Assembly (NCBI GenBank): GCA_023974075.1
Contig: CM043791.1
Span: 22,718,662-22,782,661 of the forward strand
Source of the DNA: Chaenocephalus aceratus
Lineage: Eukaryota > Chordata > Actinopteri > Perciformes > Channichthyidae
DNA: 64,000 bases
Reading direction: 5' to 3'
In this document: positions 24,589-40,395 of the stretch, one piece after another
How the letters are laid out: each line of letters begins with the position of its first letter
How positions within the stretch are numbered: position 1 is the first letter of the stretch
Position numbers and translations under genes: made by a program
The notes under the pieces: model-generated
Told to the model about the DNA's origin: nothing
Databases searched by the model: none
What the model saw: only the letters and a program-made list of their open reading frames with translations

Positions 24589-26193
24589 TCAGGGAGGGAA
24601 ACAGACAGAAAGCAGACAGGCAGGAAACGGGGGTGAACACTTAACACAATAAGACAGGACACCCAAAGACAAGAAAAACACCAACACAGACAAAACTACA
24701 AACGTGACATAACATGTGAATTGTGACAGAACCCCCCCCTCAAGGGACGGATTCCAGACGTCCCTAAAAAAAAACAAAACAAAAAAGTCCAAAACCCCAA
24801 GCAGGGTGGGCGGAGGGGGTCCGGAGGACGGGTCTTGGGCTGACAGCCCAGGAACACAGCGGAGGACCAGGAAGGGGTCTCGGGCGGACGGCCCGGGGGG
24901 CAAGGTACAGTCCAAAAAGGGGGATTCGGGCGGACTGCCCGGGGACAAGGCAGAGAACCAGGAAGGGGTCTCGGGCGGACGGCCCGGGGTCAAAACAGAG
25001 TCCAAGGTGGGGACCATGGAGGACCGAAGGCAGCGGCAGGAAGAGTCAGGGACCCGGGTCCGAGGGCGAAGGCAACGGCAGGAAGAGTCAGGGGGCCGGG
25101 CCCGAGGGCGAAGACCGCAGCTCTCAGGGGGCCGGGCACGAGGGCGAAGACCGCGGTTCTCAGGGGGCCGGGCTCGAGGGCGAAGACCGCGGTTCTCAGG
25201 GGGCCGGGCTCGAGGGCGAAGACCGCGGTTCTCAGGGGGCCGGGCTCGAGGGCGAAGACCACGGCTCTCCGGGGGCCGGGCTCGAGGGCGAAGACCACGG
25301 CTCTCAGGGGGCCGGGCTCGAGCCGGTGTCGACCGGACAGGATCAGGAGGCCGGGCAGGAAAGCGCTGATGGGCCAGTTCCGGAGATCGGCCAGGACCCG
25401 GTGTCGGCCGGACAGAAACCGGAGCCGGTCGGACAGGCTTCGGCAGGATCCCCCACGGAAAAGGACCAGGAGTTGGCAGGAACCCCGGCGAGACCGGTGA
25501 TGGACATGGGGCTGGCAGGGCCCCCGGTAGAACCTCCAACGGCACGGGATATAGGGTTGGCAGGACCCCCGGCAGAAGAGTCTTCTGCGGGACCTCCAAC
25601 GGGACAGGAGAAAAGGTTGGCAGGACCCCCGGCAGGGGAGTAGACGGCGGGACCTCCAACGACACATGACATAGGGTTGGCAGGACCCCCGGCAGGGGAG
25701 TAGACGGCGGGACCTCCAACGGCACAGGACACAGAGCTGGCAGGACCCCCGGCAGGGGAGTAGACGGCGGGACCTCCAACGACACAGGACACAGGGTTGG
25801 CAGGACCCCCGGCAGGGGAGTAGACGGCGGGATCTCCAACGGCACAGGACACAGGGGTGGCAGGACCCCCGGCAGGGGAGTAGACGGCGGGACCTCCAAC
25901 GGCACAGGACACAGGGTTGGCAGGACCCCCGGCAGGGAGTAGACGGCGGGACCTCCAACGGACAGGACACAGAGCTGGCAGGACCCCCGGCAGGGGAGCA
26001 GACGGCGGACCTCCAACGACACAGGACACAGGGTTGGCAGGACCCCCGGCAGGAGAGTAGACGGCGGGACCTCCAACGACACTTGCGTAGGGGCTTGAAT
26101 AGGGAATGGAGAGGGAACTCGAGCGGAGACTTGAGAGGGGACTCGAGAGGAGACTGGAGAGGGGACTCCAGAGGGGACTAGAGAAGGGAACAC
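24589..26193 (-). CDS. Proline-rich repeat ORF of the LTR element (second frame)
   Basis: An open frame of 534 codons on the minus strand. Residues of roughly 50-210 are a 20-residue repeat (EVPPSTPLPGVLPTLCPVPL type) encoded by the 60-bp array. A second array follows of the 12-residue type ARPPENRGLRPR, encoded by 36-bp units. The C-terminus (LLGVLDFFVLFFFRDVWNPS) runs through the polypurine tract into the LTR. It has no zinc knuckle, protease or RT, and I do not recognise a cellular family. It may be an in-frame continuation of the ORF at 26178-27458, displaced by one indel in the GA-rich stretch. Whether it is translated is unknown. Confidence 0.45.
   Translation of the reverse strand: MFPSLVPSGVPSPVSSRVPSQVSARVPSPFPIQAPTQVSLEVPPSTLLPGVLPTLCPVSLEVRRLLPCRGSCQLCVLSVGGPAVYSLPGVLPTLCPVPLEVPPSTPLPGVLPPLCPVPLEIPPSTPLPGVLPTLCPVSLEVPPSTPLPGVLPALCPVPLEVPPSTPLPGVLPTLCHVSLEVPPSTPLPGVLPTFSPVPLEVPQKTLLPGVLPTLYPVPLEVLPGALPAPCPSPVSPGFLPTPGPFPWGILPKPVRPAPVSVRPTPGPGRSPELAHQRFPARPPDPVRSTPARARPPESRGLRPRARPPESRGLRPRARPPENRGLRPRARPPENRGLRPRARPPENRGLRPRARPPESCGLRPRARPPDSSCRCLRPRTRVPDSSCRCLRSSMVPTLDSVLTPGRPPETPSWFSALSPGSPPESPFLDCTLPPGPSARDPFLVLRCVPGLSAQDPSSGPPPPTLLGVLDFFVLFFFRDVWNPSLEGGVLSQFTCYVTFVVLSVLVFFLSLGVLSYCVKCSPPFPACLLSVCFPP
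25060..25330. repeat. 36-bp minisatellite in the LTR element
   Basis: About seven units of GGGGGCCGGGCTCGAGGGCG plus AAGACCGCGGTTCTCA. On the element's coding strand each unit is 12 codons (ARPPENRGLRPR). The units are GC-rich and nearly identical in the centre. Confidence 0.9.
25500..26090. repeat. 60-bp minisatellite in the LTR element
   Basis: About nine to ten units beginning CAGGACCCCCGGCAGGGGAG and continuing TAGACGGCGGGACCTCCAAC. The period is 60 bp for at least six consecutive units (25621-25920), with single-base indels after 25930. Each unit is 20 codons on the minus strand. Confidence 0.95.
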
Positions 26194-26560
26194 GAGAGGG
26201 GATTTGAGAGGGGCACTAAAGAGGGGACTCGAGGAGGGACCAGAGGAGGGACTAGAGGAGGGACTAGAGGAGTAACTAGAGAAGGGAACTCGAGAGGGGA
26301 ACTAGAGAGGAGACTCGAGGAGGGACTAGAGGAGGGCCTAAAGGAGGGACTAAAGGAGGGAACTCGAGAGGGGACTCGAGGGGGAACTGGAGAGGGAACT
26401 TGAGATGGAAACAGAGAGGGGACTTGAACAGAGACTAAAGAGGGGACTAGAGGAGAGACTAGAGGAGGGACTAGAAGAGTAACTAGAGAAGGGAACTCGA
26501 GAGGGAACTCGAGAGGGAAACTAGAGAGGGGACTCGAGGAGGAACCAGAGGAGGGAACCC
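26100..26560. repeat. GA-rich imperfect tandem array
   Basis: Degenerate 15-21-bp units of the type GAGAGGGGACTCGAG / GACTAGAGGAGGG. Nearly pure purine on the plus strand. It bridges the two long reading frames. Confidence 0.8.
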
Positions 26561-27458
26561 GAGATGGGACCGTGGCAGCCGGGACCAGATCCGGGTCTGG
26601 AACCAAGGCAGCTGGGGTCGGGACCATGGCTGCTGGGACCAGAACTGGGGCCGAAACCCTGGCTGCAGGGACCGGAATTGAAGCCAGAAACATGGCTGCT
26701 GAAGCCAGAATCCTGTCTATAAGCTCCAGCTTCGACGCCGGAAACACGGCCGTATAGGGCGCTCCCGGAGCCGGGACCATAGCCGCTGGGGCCGGCCCTG
26801 GAGCCGGAAACATGGCTGTATGATCCAGCTCTGGAGCCCGGATCATGACTGTGTGGGGCGGACCCGGAGCCGGAAACATGGCTGCGGGAGCCTGCACTGG
26901 GGCAGGAACCATGGCTGCTGGGGCCGGGACTGGAACCGTGGCCGCTGGGGCCGAAACCGTGGCTGCTGGGGCCGAAACCGTGGCTGCAGGGGCCGGAACC
27001 GTGGCTGCTGGGGCCGAAACCGTGGCTGCAGGGGCCGGAACCGTGGCTGCTGGGGCTCGGGCTGCTAGTCTGGACTTGCGACTCCCTCTCTTAGGAGCCT
27101 TTTGGAGGCTCCGTGGGCCTCCAAAAGCCAGAGTTCCAGAGAACGGCTCCTGGACAGGAGCAGGAACTGGGGAAGAAGCAGAGGTTGACTCCAGACGGAA
27201 CACGCCGAGACGTATGGTGTCAGGTTGGGAATTGGGAGGCAGGGGGCTAGCATGCCTGGAGCTAGCAGGCCGGGAAAGAGGTTTGACCTCCACGCTGCCC
27301 AAAAAGTCCTCCACCCACTCGGGGAGCAACTCCCTCAACCAGGGCCTTGAGGTTACCTCCTGGCGTGCCGCAGAAATAACTGACTGCCTCTCTTCAGTAC
27401 TGGAGGCATATCTAAAGTCATTCCTCAAGCATGTTAAATTGTACTTCACCTCGTACAA
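26178..27458 (-). CDS. Gag-like/proline-rich ORF of the LTR element (first frame)
   Basis: 426 codons on the minus strand, starting some 35 bases inside the 5' LTR boundary. The first 80 residues (YEVKYNLTCLRNDFRYASST, then WLRELLPEWVEDFLGSVEV) are non-repetitive and look like a capsid-like N-terminus, though I cannot name the domain. Residues of about 130-200 are a 7-residue repeat (APAATVS/APAATVP) encoded by the 21-bp array; the rest is V-P-S-rich. An upstream ATG in another frame (MDPAGQF, near 27477) is the usual place for a gag start in these elements, so a small deletion probably broke the original start. Confidence 0.5.
   Translation of the reverse strand: MYEVKYNLTCLRNDFRYASSTEERQSVISAARQEVTSRPWLRELLPEWVEDFLGSVEVKPLSRPASSRHASPLPPNSQPDTIRLGVFRLESTSASSPVPAPVQEPFSGTLAFGGPRSLQKAPKRGSRKSRLAARAPAATVPAPAATVSAPAATVPAPAATVSAPAATVSAPAATVPVPAPAAMVPAPVQAPAAMFPAPGPPHTVMIRAPELDHTAMFPAPGPAPAAMVPAPGAPYTAVFPASKLELIDRILASAAMFLASIPVPAARVSAPVLVPAAMVPTPAALVPDPDLVPAATVPSRVPSSGSSSSPLSSFPLEFPLEFPSLVTLLVPPLVSPLVPSLVSVQVPSLFPSQVPSPVPPRVPSRVPSFSPSFRPSSSPSSSLLSSSPLEFPSLVTPLVPPLVPPLVPPRVPSLVPLSNPLSCSLL
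26890..27062. repeat. 21-bp minisatellite in the LTR element
   Basis: Units GCTGCTGGGGCCGAAACCGT and GCTGCAGGGGCCGGAACCGT, each followed by G, alternate through this stretch, so the higher period is 42 bp. Seven codons per unit on the coding (minus) strand (APAATVx). Confidence 0.9.
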
Positions 27459-27804
27459 ACTGTCCTGCTGGGTCCATTCTTGGTTGGGTCATTCTGTCAC
27501 GGATGAGTGAAGGAAGCAGGACCCAAATGCAGATAACTCTTGTGAAACCCTTTATTTCAAGGATAAGGATAAGGATAAAGACAAATACAGAACAGAACAC
27601 GCTCCGGTGAACTCCGTCACCAACAACAATGACCCAACACTGAACACAGACAGAGACAAGACTAAATACAAGAAGGGGTAATCATGACAACGAGAAACAG
27701 CCGGGCAGGGAGGAGAAACACAAGGACAACAGGTGAACACAATCGGGTAATCAGGGAGGGAAACAGACAGAAAGCAGACAGGCAGGAAACGGGGGTGAAC
27801 ACTT

Positions 27805-27944
27805 GTTGAGATGTCCAATCTGCCTGTTTTACACACTTTGACCAACAGGGGGTTTGTGTTCAAATGAAGCCCATGATGAAGCCTCATGAGATGAACCCTT
27901 TTGCGAACCAATTGGCTGGAAAGCTTCAAAGCTTCATCTCGCAA
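27805..27944. other. Unassigned junction sequence
   Basis: Follows the broken 5' LTR. Contains AAGCTTCAAAGCTTC, similar in style to the GAAGCTTC repeats near 21240. No clear element boundary. Confidence 0.4.
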
Positions 27945-28063
27945 TTACTAGTTTAAGGCCTTCATGTCCTCCTCCTGTTGCTGCAGGCGTTGAGCCTGAG
28001 AGCCGAGCGCTGCTCTCAGGGTTTGAGAGTCGGCTGAGTCAATTTGTTGGCCAGATCGTAATG
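27945..28063 (-). pseudogene. Gypsy gag 5' end (fragment)
   Basis: On the minus strand, immediately inside the LTR at 28064, the frame reads IDSADSQTLRAALGSQAQRL, then QQQEEDMKA. This is the start of a fish Gypsy gag (LRAAL...Q...L..QE pattern). A GATCTGGCCAAC segment between LTR and gag is at the place of a primer-binding site. The remainder of gag and all of pol are missing. Confidence 0.7.
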
Positions 28064-28465
28064 TTACGACTGGAGCACACAAAAATGATAGGACCCAAAT
28101 GCACGACTCCAGACAAAAGATGATTCAAAAAAAGGTTTTTACTTGCGGTGATAAGCAAGGCAATACAGTCACATAAGCAGAGTTAGGACTCCAAAAAATG
28201 ACTCTACAAAAAACTACTGAAATTCACAATAGCTTAGAAAACAAACTGGCAGACTAGTATCACAAGGCACAGGGAACACACAGAATATATACACATACAA
28301 GGGACTCTACAGGTGCAAACAATAAGGGCGGGGCAGATAATCAGGTCAGTGAGCATAGTGACAAGGTAGGAGTCGAACTACCTGAAATGAGAAAGGAAAT
28401 GACAAAGTAAAACAGGAAATGGCAGATAAGACAACAAAAAAGGGTTAGCAGACGCAGACTTGACA
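28064..28465 (-). mobile_element. Gypsy-type LTR (5' LTR of the fragment)
   Basis: About 402 bp, beginning TGTTACGACTGGAGCACACA and ending CAGACTTGACA on the plus strand. Its first 190 bp recur at 8431-8617. The gag fragment just left of it shows that the element ran on the minus strand. Confidence 0.75.
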
Positions 28466-28552
28466 ATATAAACTAAACAGAGAAATAATATTGATCTCAA
28501 TGGGATTTTATCTGTATAAATAAAGGTTTGAAATGAAATGAAATGAATATTA
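28466..28552 (+). repeat. LINE 3' tail fragment
   Basis: GATCTCAATGGGATTTTATC...TAAATAAAGGTTTGAAATGA followed by a GAAAT repeat. This form ('atctcaatgggactt..ggttaaataaagg') is typical of a fish LINE 3' end. Confidence 0.55.
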
Positions 28553-35136
<6,584 letters not shown>

Positions 35137-35138
35137 TA

Positions 35139-36430
35139 TTACAGTTTTTCTCGATTGCTAACACACGTTTTTTTTAAATTGCTCAGTTTCTCAGAACACT
35201 AAACACAATTCACAAAACCACACACCCAAAGTGCAAAACACCTCATTTCTCCTGCTAAATGAAGAACTGCACTCAAAACTACATAAACTTTACCAAATGC
35301 AAACTTTTGCACCAAATATAACTTCATTCATAATACTGGATGGTTTGACCACCCAACTACACACTGCTGAGCATCATCTAAAGCACTTCCATCTGTTATG
35401 GGCTGTGCTCTGCACATAGAGGTTTCTGCAGAGAAAGATTGCTTGAGTTTACAGAAATACAGTAAATAAAGAAATACAAATGAGTTGTTGAAAGAAATCA
35501 CATTTTATTCAAAAATAACATTGTGCAACATGCATCTTAGCACCTAATTGCTACGGATCTCTCGAAGTGTGATGCATTGTTTGCCAAAACCCAGTTTGTA
35601 ACTGCTGCTTCCTGTGTCTCATTGAAAATCCTTAGCCTTCCACCTGCACCTCCTTGTTTCTCAGTCCTTCAGATAAACAACAAAGACATAGTGATCGGTC
35701 AGTGTCTGTGTTGCATAAAAGTAAGTTTACCACAGTAAATTGTGCAGGATTGTTGTCCAGTTATAGTATGCAACATGCCAACAATTCAATTACAGTAATG
35801 AAGAAAATACGTTTCACACAACAGATATAAGCTCTGAGATATCGTGAATTATGCAGAGCTACAAACTGGTAACTAACCTGTTTTCAAGTCTAAGTGTCCG
35901 GATTACAGAGGCAACAGTACATCGGCTTAGGTTAGGCTGAACCCTCTGAACGTCCTCTCCCTCCAGCTCTACCTCTACCTCTCATTCTTCCTCCTCTCAC
36001 TCCCACCCACCTCTTCCTCTTGCTCTTGCTCTTGCTTCCATGTTGGCTTCCATTGTTGCTGTAAGAAAGTTCTCACCTGTGGTCTTTTTATAGTGCTAAC
36101 ATCCTGATTGATGAGCCAACAATTATGCAATCAGGTGTTTGGTCAGGTGGAACGTGTTTCTTGATCATTGGTCCATGTGTGAGGCATTTTGAATAGCAGT
36201 GTTATGTATGTGCTCACACGTGACTTTATGTCAGACTCCTGTGTCTTACGTGGAGAAACGTGTGCAGTGGTTTGCAAAAAGTGCCATGTTGATTTGCAAA
36301 TTGTGTGAAAAGCTGAAAACGTGTTTAGAGTTTTGGAGATTTGAGCCGATGTTTTGCTCTTTGAGTGTCAGTTAAAATAATTGTGCATTTTGTATAATTT
36401 TAGTGTGTTAGCAATCGAGAAAAACTGTAA
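35139..36430 (-). mobile_element. IS630/Tc1-like TIR element with N-terminal transposase only
   Basis: 1,292 bp. Termini are TTACAGTTTTTCTCGATTGC (left) and its complement at 36411-36430, flanked by TA on both sides (35137-35138, 36431-36432). On the minus strand it carries a short, decayed transposase start: an Arg/Gly-rich N-terminus (MEANMEARAR at about 36,053), the HTH block RCTVASVIRTLRLENR near 35,890, and, after a candidate intron, RIFNETQEAAVTNWVLANNA near 35,600. No DDE region follows; the remaining 450 bp is AT-rich with no frame. A partial second copy lies at 54813-55671. Confidence 0.85.
35545..36055 (-). pseudogene. Transposase N-terminal exons (HTH only)
   Basis: The HTH (CTVASVIRTLRLENR) ends at ACAG followed by GTTAGTTACC, a good splice donor, on the minus strand (about 35,877). 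About 215 bp later a TTATCTGAAG-type acceptor leads into EKQGGAGGRLRIFNETQEAA and NWVLANNASHF, then a stop. In the family the second piece continues the DNA-binding region. The Arg/Gly-rich leader is frameshifted relative to the HTH: this copy lacks about 70 bp that the second copy (54.8-55.7 kb) keeps. Function lost. Confidence 0.7.
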
Positions 36431-36432
36431 TA

Positions 36433-38697
36433 TAGTCAGTCTGGAGGATTGAGAAGCCTCTTCAAAGAACATTACACCACAGGATTTAGATAATACACTT
36501 AAGGTCTTTTTCAACATCAAAAGATAACACAGGCACACCTTGCAAGATAAAAACAAACATGAAATGAATCTATAAAGGTAATTTTGGTTATGAACATTAG
36601 TATTCCTGTGTATTGCAAGTGACTGTGCATGAAAAGATATCATATAAACAGTAATGTCGAAACTGTTTCAGAAGATGTATGGGAGGAGCAGACTCTTAAT
36701 GTGTCCTGTGTGCATACATGCTAAGTGTCTCAATACCCTTAATGGTATACTGCCCCCTCTTGGACAATAGTGGCTAATAAAAGTTTTTTTTCATCAATGC
36801 AGTAAGAGAGAGAAACCCCACTTTGAGGCTTTTTCTGTGTTTTATTAATGTATTTATTTATAGCATGAAATCAGGACATCTGTGATCGGAAAAACCTCAT
36901 TAGTGTGACACCAATCACACATTCCAAGAATTCCTCTGCAGATGCCTCACAGTTATCCTAAATACTGCACTGCTGGGTCGCTGAGGGTGTGAAAGCACAT
37001 TGTGCTCTTTTCTCCGTCTGAGATAACAAGATCTGTCTGGCTGAGCTCTGGATAGGCTGCCAAAACATGGCGTTTCTAACAGAGGTGGGGTGAAAGAAAA
37101 CCAACATAAGAGCCAGCTGGACTAGCATCCATGAAGCTGCGGTGCAGTAATGAAGGAGAGATGATATTAGTGCAGTGTCAGCCATCAGAGAGGAGAAGGC
37201 TGAGGAGCACAGAAATGTGGGTACTCATCTCTTTTCATGGGCAGAGCCTCAGCAGCCATTACAACACCTGCACTAAACTCACAGGGCTCATTATCTTCAA
37301 ACATTGTTGTTGCAGGGGAACAAAAGCCACAGCACAGCTGAGGGTGAAGGTTATTGATGCAACACCAGGGAGTGTGTACAGGGATATTACAGTATGCACA
37401 GAGCCGGTGAGATTAACACTATAGAAATGAAGGGATAGATACAGAGACTTTGCCCTCCTGAATACTGATCGGAGTGGTTTATTAAACTGAATACAAAGTA
37501 GAAAAGACTAAGTAAATCTAATTATGCTCGGCCATCACCCTTCCCCTGGGTCCCTCAAATACGTGAGTTTTAAAGATGGTTAATGAAAAACGTCTCAATC
37601 TCTAATTGGCATTGGCCTCTATATCTACCGGAGTGCTTGTTTGTTATGAATCCAAAGCATCTTTTACAAAGACATGCAGACACTTAGGTGGGAAGGAAGA
37701 TGAGACACATACCATCAGGGAATAATATATAAATATATAATTTAAAAAATCTTATGATGATAGAATATCTGTCACATTTCCAGAAAAACATTATGATGCA
37801 CTCTGCTCCCCGCCTCAGCGGCAGGCTGTAATCACATCACGGAATAAGCATGTCGCTCATTTGATGAAAGTTGGCCAAATGTAATAAAGCTGCCAAGGTT
37901 ATTAGAAGTGCCACAGGCCATTTTACAACAGCTCACACACCTAGTATTGGATTATGGAATGAAATATGATCAACCAAGGAAGTAGACCTGACCCATTTAC
38001 AAAGGAGCAGGAGAGGTTTAGTAGTGTGTGACTGAATACATTTATAAACATTAACACCTAAAAAGCAGTGACAATCTGCAGATTTGTCCTAGCTGGTGGA
38101 AACTCAAAGACATCATTTTAATAACTGCTGCAATTAAACTGCTTGTGCAAGTCTGCCATGTGTACAACACATATACACTCCTTCACTAAAGCTTGGATTC
38201 CAGGTTACATCCAGCATTCATTGAGTGTAAAGTTGTTAAAATGATGAATGGTAAAAGTATGTGTTTGCCTACTGATTAGTATTAGATAAAGTTCTGTATT
38301 ATGTATTATTATTAAATTCAACACTGAAAACTAATTGTTCAATTAAATCTCCCCTGATGCTTTGCATATTGTTGGCTTTTGATGGCATGACGCTGTTTAA
38401 GGGGAAACAATGATAATATTGAAACTATAATATTTACTAAAGCATACAAATATATATAATGAGCCTATTACAGAGATATTGGTCCCAGCATGTTGGCCAA
38501 TAAAAACTGCAATTCAGAAACTTTAATACATCTTTGAGCTTATTAGGAAACAGAGGTGAATGTAATGGTTTGTCTAACTGAATATAGCACTGAAAAGCTT
38601 ATGAGTGATGAGAGAATTTTTAAATAAATCAATTCAAAAAACTAAAATAACACTACAAGCCAAAACTAAGGTGGCCCTGAAGTGCAAGTCAAAATAG
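36433..38697. other. Stretch without a recognised gene
   Basis: Only short frames; no motif, TIR or LTR was recognised. Confidence 0.45.
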
Positions 38698-38838
38698 TAT
38701 TTCAGGAAACACCACAGCATTTCACAAAACACCACAGCATTTCAGAAAACACTACAGCGTTTCAGAAAACACTACAGCGTTTCAGAAAATGATACAGCGT
38801 TTCACAAAACGATACAGCATTTCACAAAACGCTATAAC
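38698..38838. repeat. 20-bp minisatellite
   Basis: Seven units of ACAGCGTTTCAGAAAACACT, with variants (CACAGCATTTCACAAAAC, GATACAGCG). The divergence between units is moderate. Confidence 0.9.
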
Positions 38839-38839
38839 T

Positions 38840-39446
38840 CGGTGAGGTTCATGGCTGGTGAGGCACTGACTCTTTCAGAGTCAGATTTACAAATATTATA
38901 TTTTGACCTTAATCGAAATATTCGGTTATTTTCAAGAGCTTTTTTAGTCTGATGCTTCAATTCATTTTAAACAGACCGTTCAACAAAAGGATAGGCCTAC
39001 CCACAATTTAAATATTGGATTGTTCTCTCTTAGTAAGATCCCATTTGCATTACAATTGTGGTCTTACCTTGACTTGAAGATGAAGTCTATGCTATCCTTC
39101 TGGACAACAATCTCTATTACTTTTTTGCAAAAGTCCTCCTTATCTTCCTGTAGTTTCAAAAGTCTAGTTTGTTGTTCGCGTCTCCCGTCCCTGCGTAGAA
39201 TAACAGGAGCAACAAGAACCTGTGGGCTCACTTGCGCCCCCTTCAGTGCGGCAGAGGTTATGGCTGCCTCCCCTGGTGCTTTTTTCATTGCCGTTGTATG
39301 ATGAGACCAGCGAGCCTAAATATCATACGAGAAATAAGTTATTTAGGGACTATGGATGGCGAGGATAAATGTAATAAAGAGATCTACAAACATTACATTG
39401 GTGACATACAGTGAGATGGTGCAGGCATGCGCTTAGGGCCCGCTTT
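38840..39446. other. No confident feature
   Basis: A 74-codon minus-strand frame (39288-39064; MKKAPGEAAITSAALKGAQV start, K/E-rich end) is followed by a GTAAGACC donor-like site. I cannot assign it to a family, and it may be a transposon exon. Confidence 0.35.
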
Positions 39447-39530
39447 CCAGCCAGTTTCTGTGGGGTGACGCATTCTGAGGTGAGGCAGAGCTCATCTGTG
39501 CCTCACCTTACCCCACACAGTAACTGGCTT
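39447..39530. repeat. 84-nt imperfect hairpin
   Basis: Left arm CCAGCCAGTTTCTGTGGGGT, right arm ACCCCACACAGTAACTGGCT; the inner GAGGTGAGGCA and TGCCTCACCTT also pair. It overlaps the left end of the foldback element and shares its CCAGCCAGTT terminal motif, so it may be a terminal foldback of it. Confidence 0.7.
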
Positions 39531-39734
39531 GAGCGCGCTCACAAAATAAGTGCCCGCGCTAAATTAGACTGCGGTCAACTCAGCCGTCTCTCGCATTTGC
39601 TTGGTCAAACGAGCAGCGCTTCATTTTTGAGTGCGCGATTAATAGCGTACTTACGGTAATCGCCGAGAAGTGGCGCTGAGGGTAGTCCAAGTGCTTATGC
39701 TATATTTGATCAATCAATCAATGATATTTGATGA

Positions 39735-40395
39735 GGGATAAAATGATTTTTAGCCATAAGTTCTTAATAAAATTGGTACTGTTGGACTCAGTACATGTTA
39801 GACTACTACCACAAATACAATCAAGTACTTTTACTGTGTACTATTTGAGTAATACTCTGTCAAACTCCCCTCCAGAGTACAATAATGCATGTTTTCTGCC
39901 CTTTTTGATGAGAGATACAATCATTTTTTGCAATGAGTTCTTAATAAAATCGGTTATGCTGAATTCTGTACTACTTGGACTACTACCACGAGTACAATCA
40001 AGCACTTTTACTGTGTTCTTTTTGAGTAATACTTGTTTAAACTCCTGTCCTGAGTACACAAAATAATGTATTCTGCTATCTTTGATGAGAGATAAAATGA
40101 TTTTGTGCAATAAGTTCTTAATGAAATTGGTACTGTTGGATTCAGTACTACTTGGACTACTACCAAAAGTACAATCAAGTACTTTTACTGTGTACTTTTT
40201 GAGTAATCCTTTGTCAAACTCCCCTCCAGAGTACAATAATGCATGTTTTCTGCCATCTTTGATGAGAGATAAAATGATTTCGTGCAATAAGTTCTTAATG
40301 AAAATGGTACTGTTGGATTCTGTACTACTTGGACTAGTAGCACAAGTACAATCAAGTACTTTTACTGTGTACTTTTTGAGTAATACTTGTTTAAC
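39735..40395 (-). repeat. 177-bp satellite, minus-oriented block
   Basis: About four units; the orientation is opposite to 40396-42290. The outermost unit (39735-39912) is more diverged than the inner ones. Confidence 0.9.

Larger units (their letters stand above)
24337..27804 (-). mobile_element. LTR retroelement without pol
   Basis: Minus-strand element. The 3' LTR is 24337-24728 (392 bp; minus strand TGTCACAATTCACATG ... CATCCGTGACA). It is preceded on the minus strand by a polypurine tract (24729-24745, GAGGGGGGGG). The 5' LTR starts at 27495 and is nearly identical to the 3' LTR but stops matching after 27804, so its U3 end is lost. The internal 2.75 kb holds two long proline-rich frames and at least four tandem arrays; protease, RT, RNase H and integrase are absent. 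It is therefore a non-autonomous (LARD-like) element that depended on a related Gypsy element. Confidence 0.85.

Noticed and set aside
24716..25369. 217-codon plus-strand frame in the LTR element
   Set aside because: Antisense to the element; R/G-rich repeat shadow of the 36-bp array.
25500..26090. 60-bp direct repeats as a CRISPR array
   Set aside because: Units are contiguous with no unique spacers and lie within a eukaryotic LTR element.
39064..39288. 74-codon minus-strand frame with a donor-like GTAAGACC end
   Set aside because: No family recognised and no partner exon seen; too weak to call a gene.
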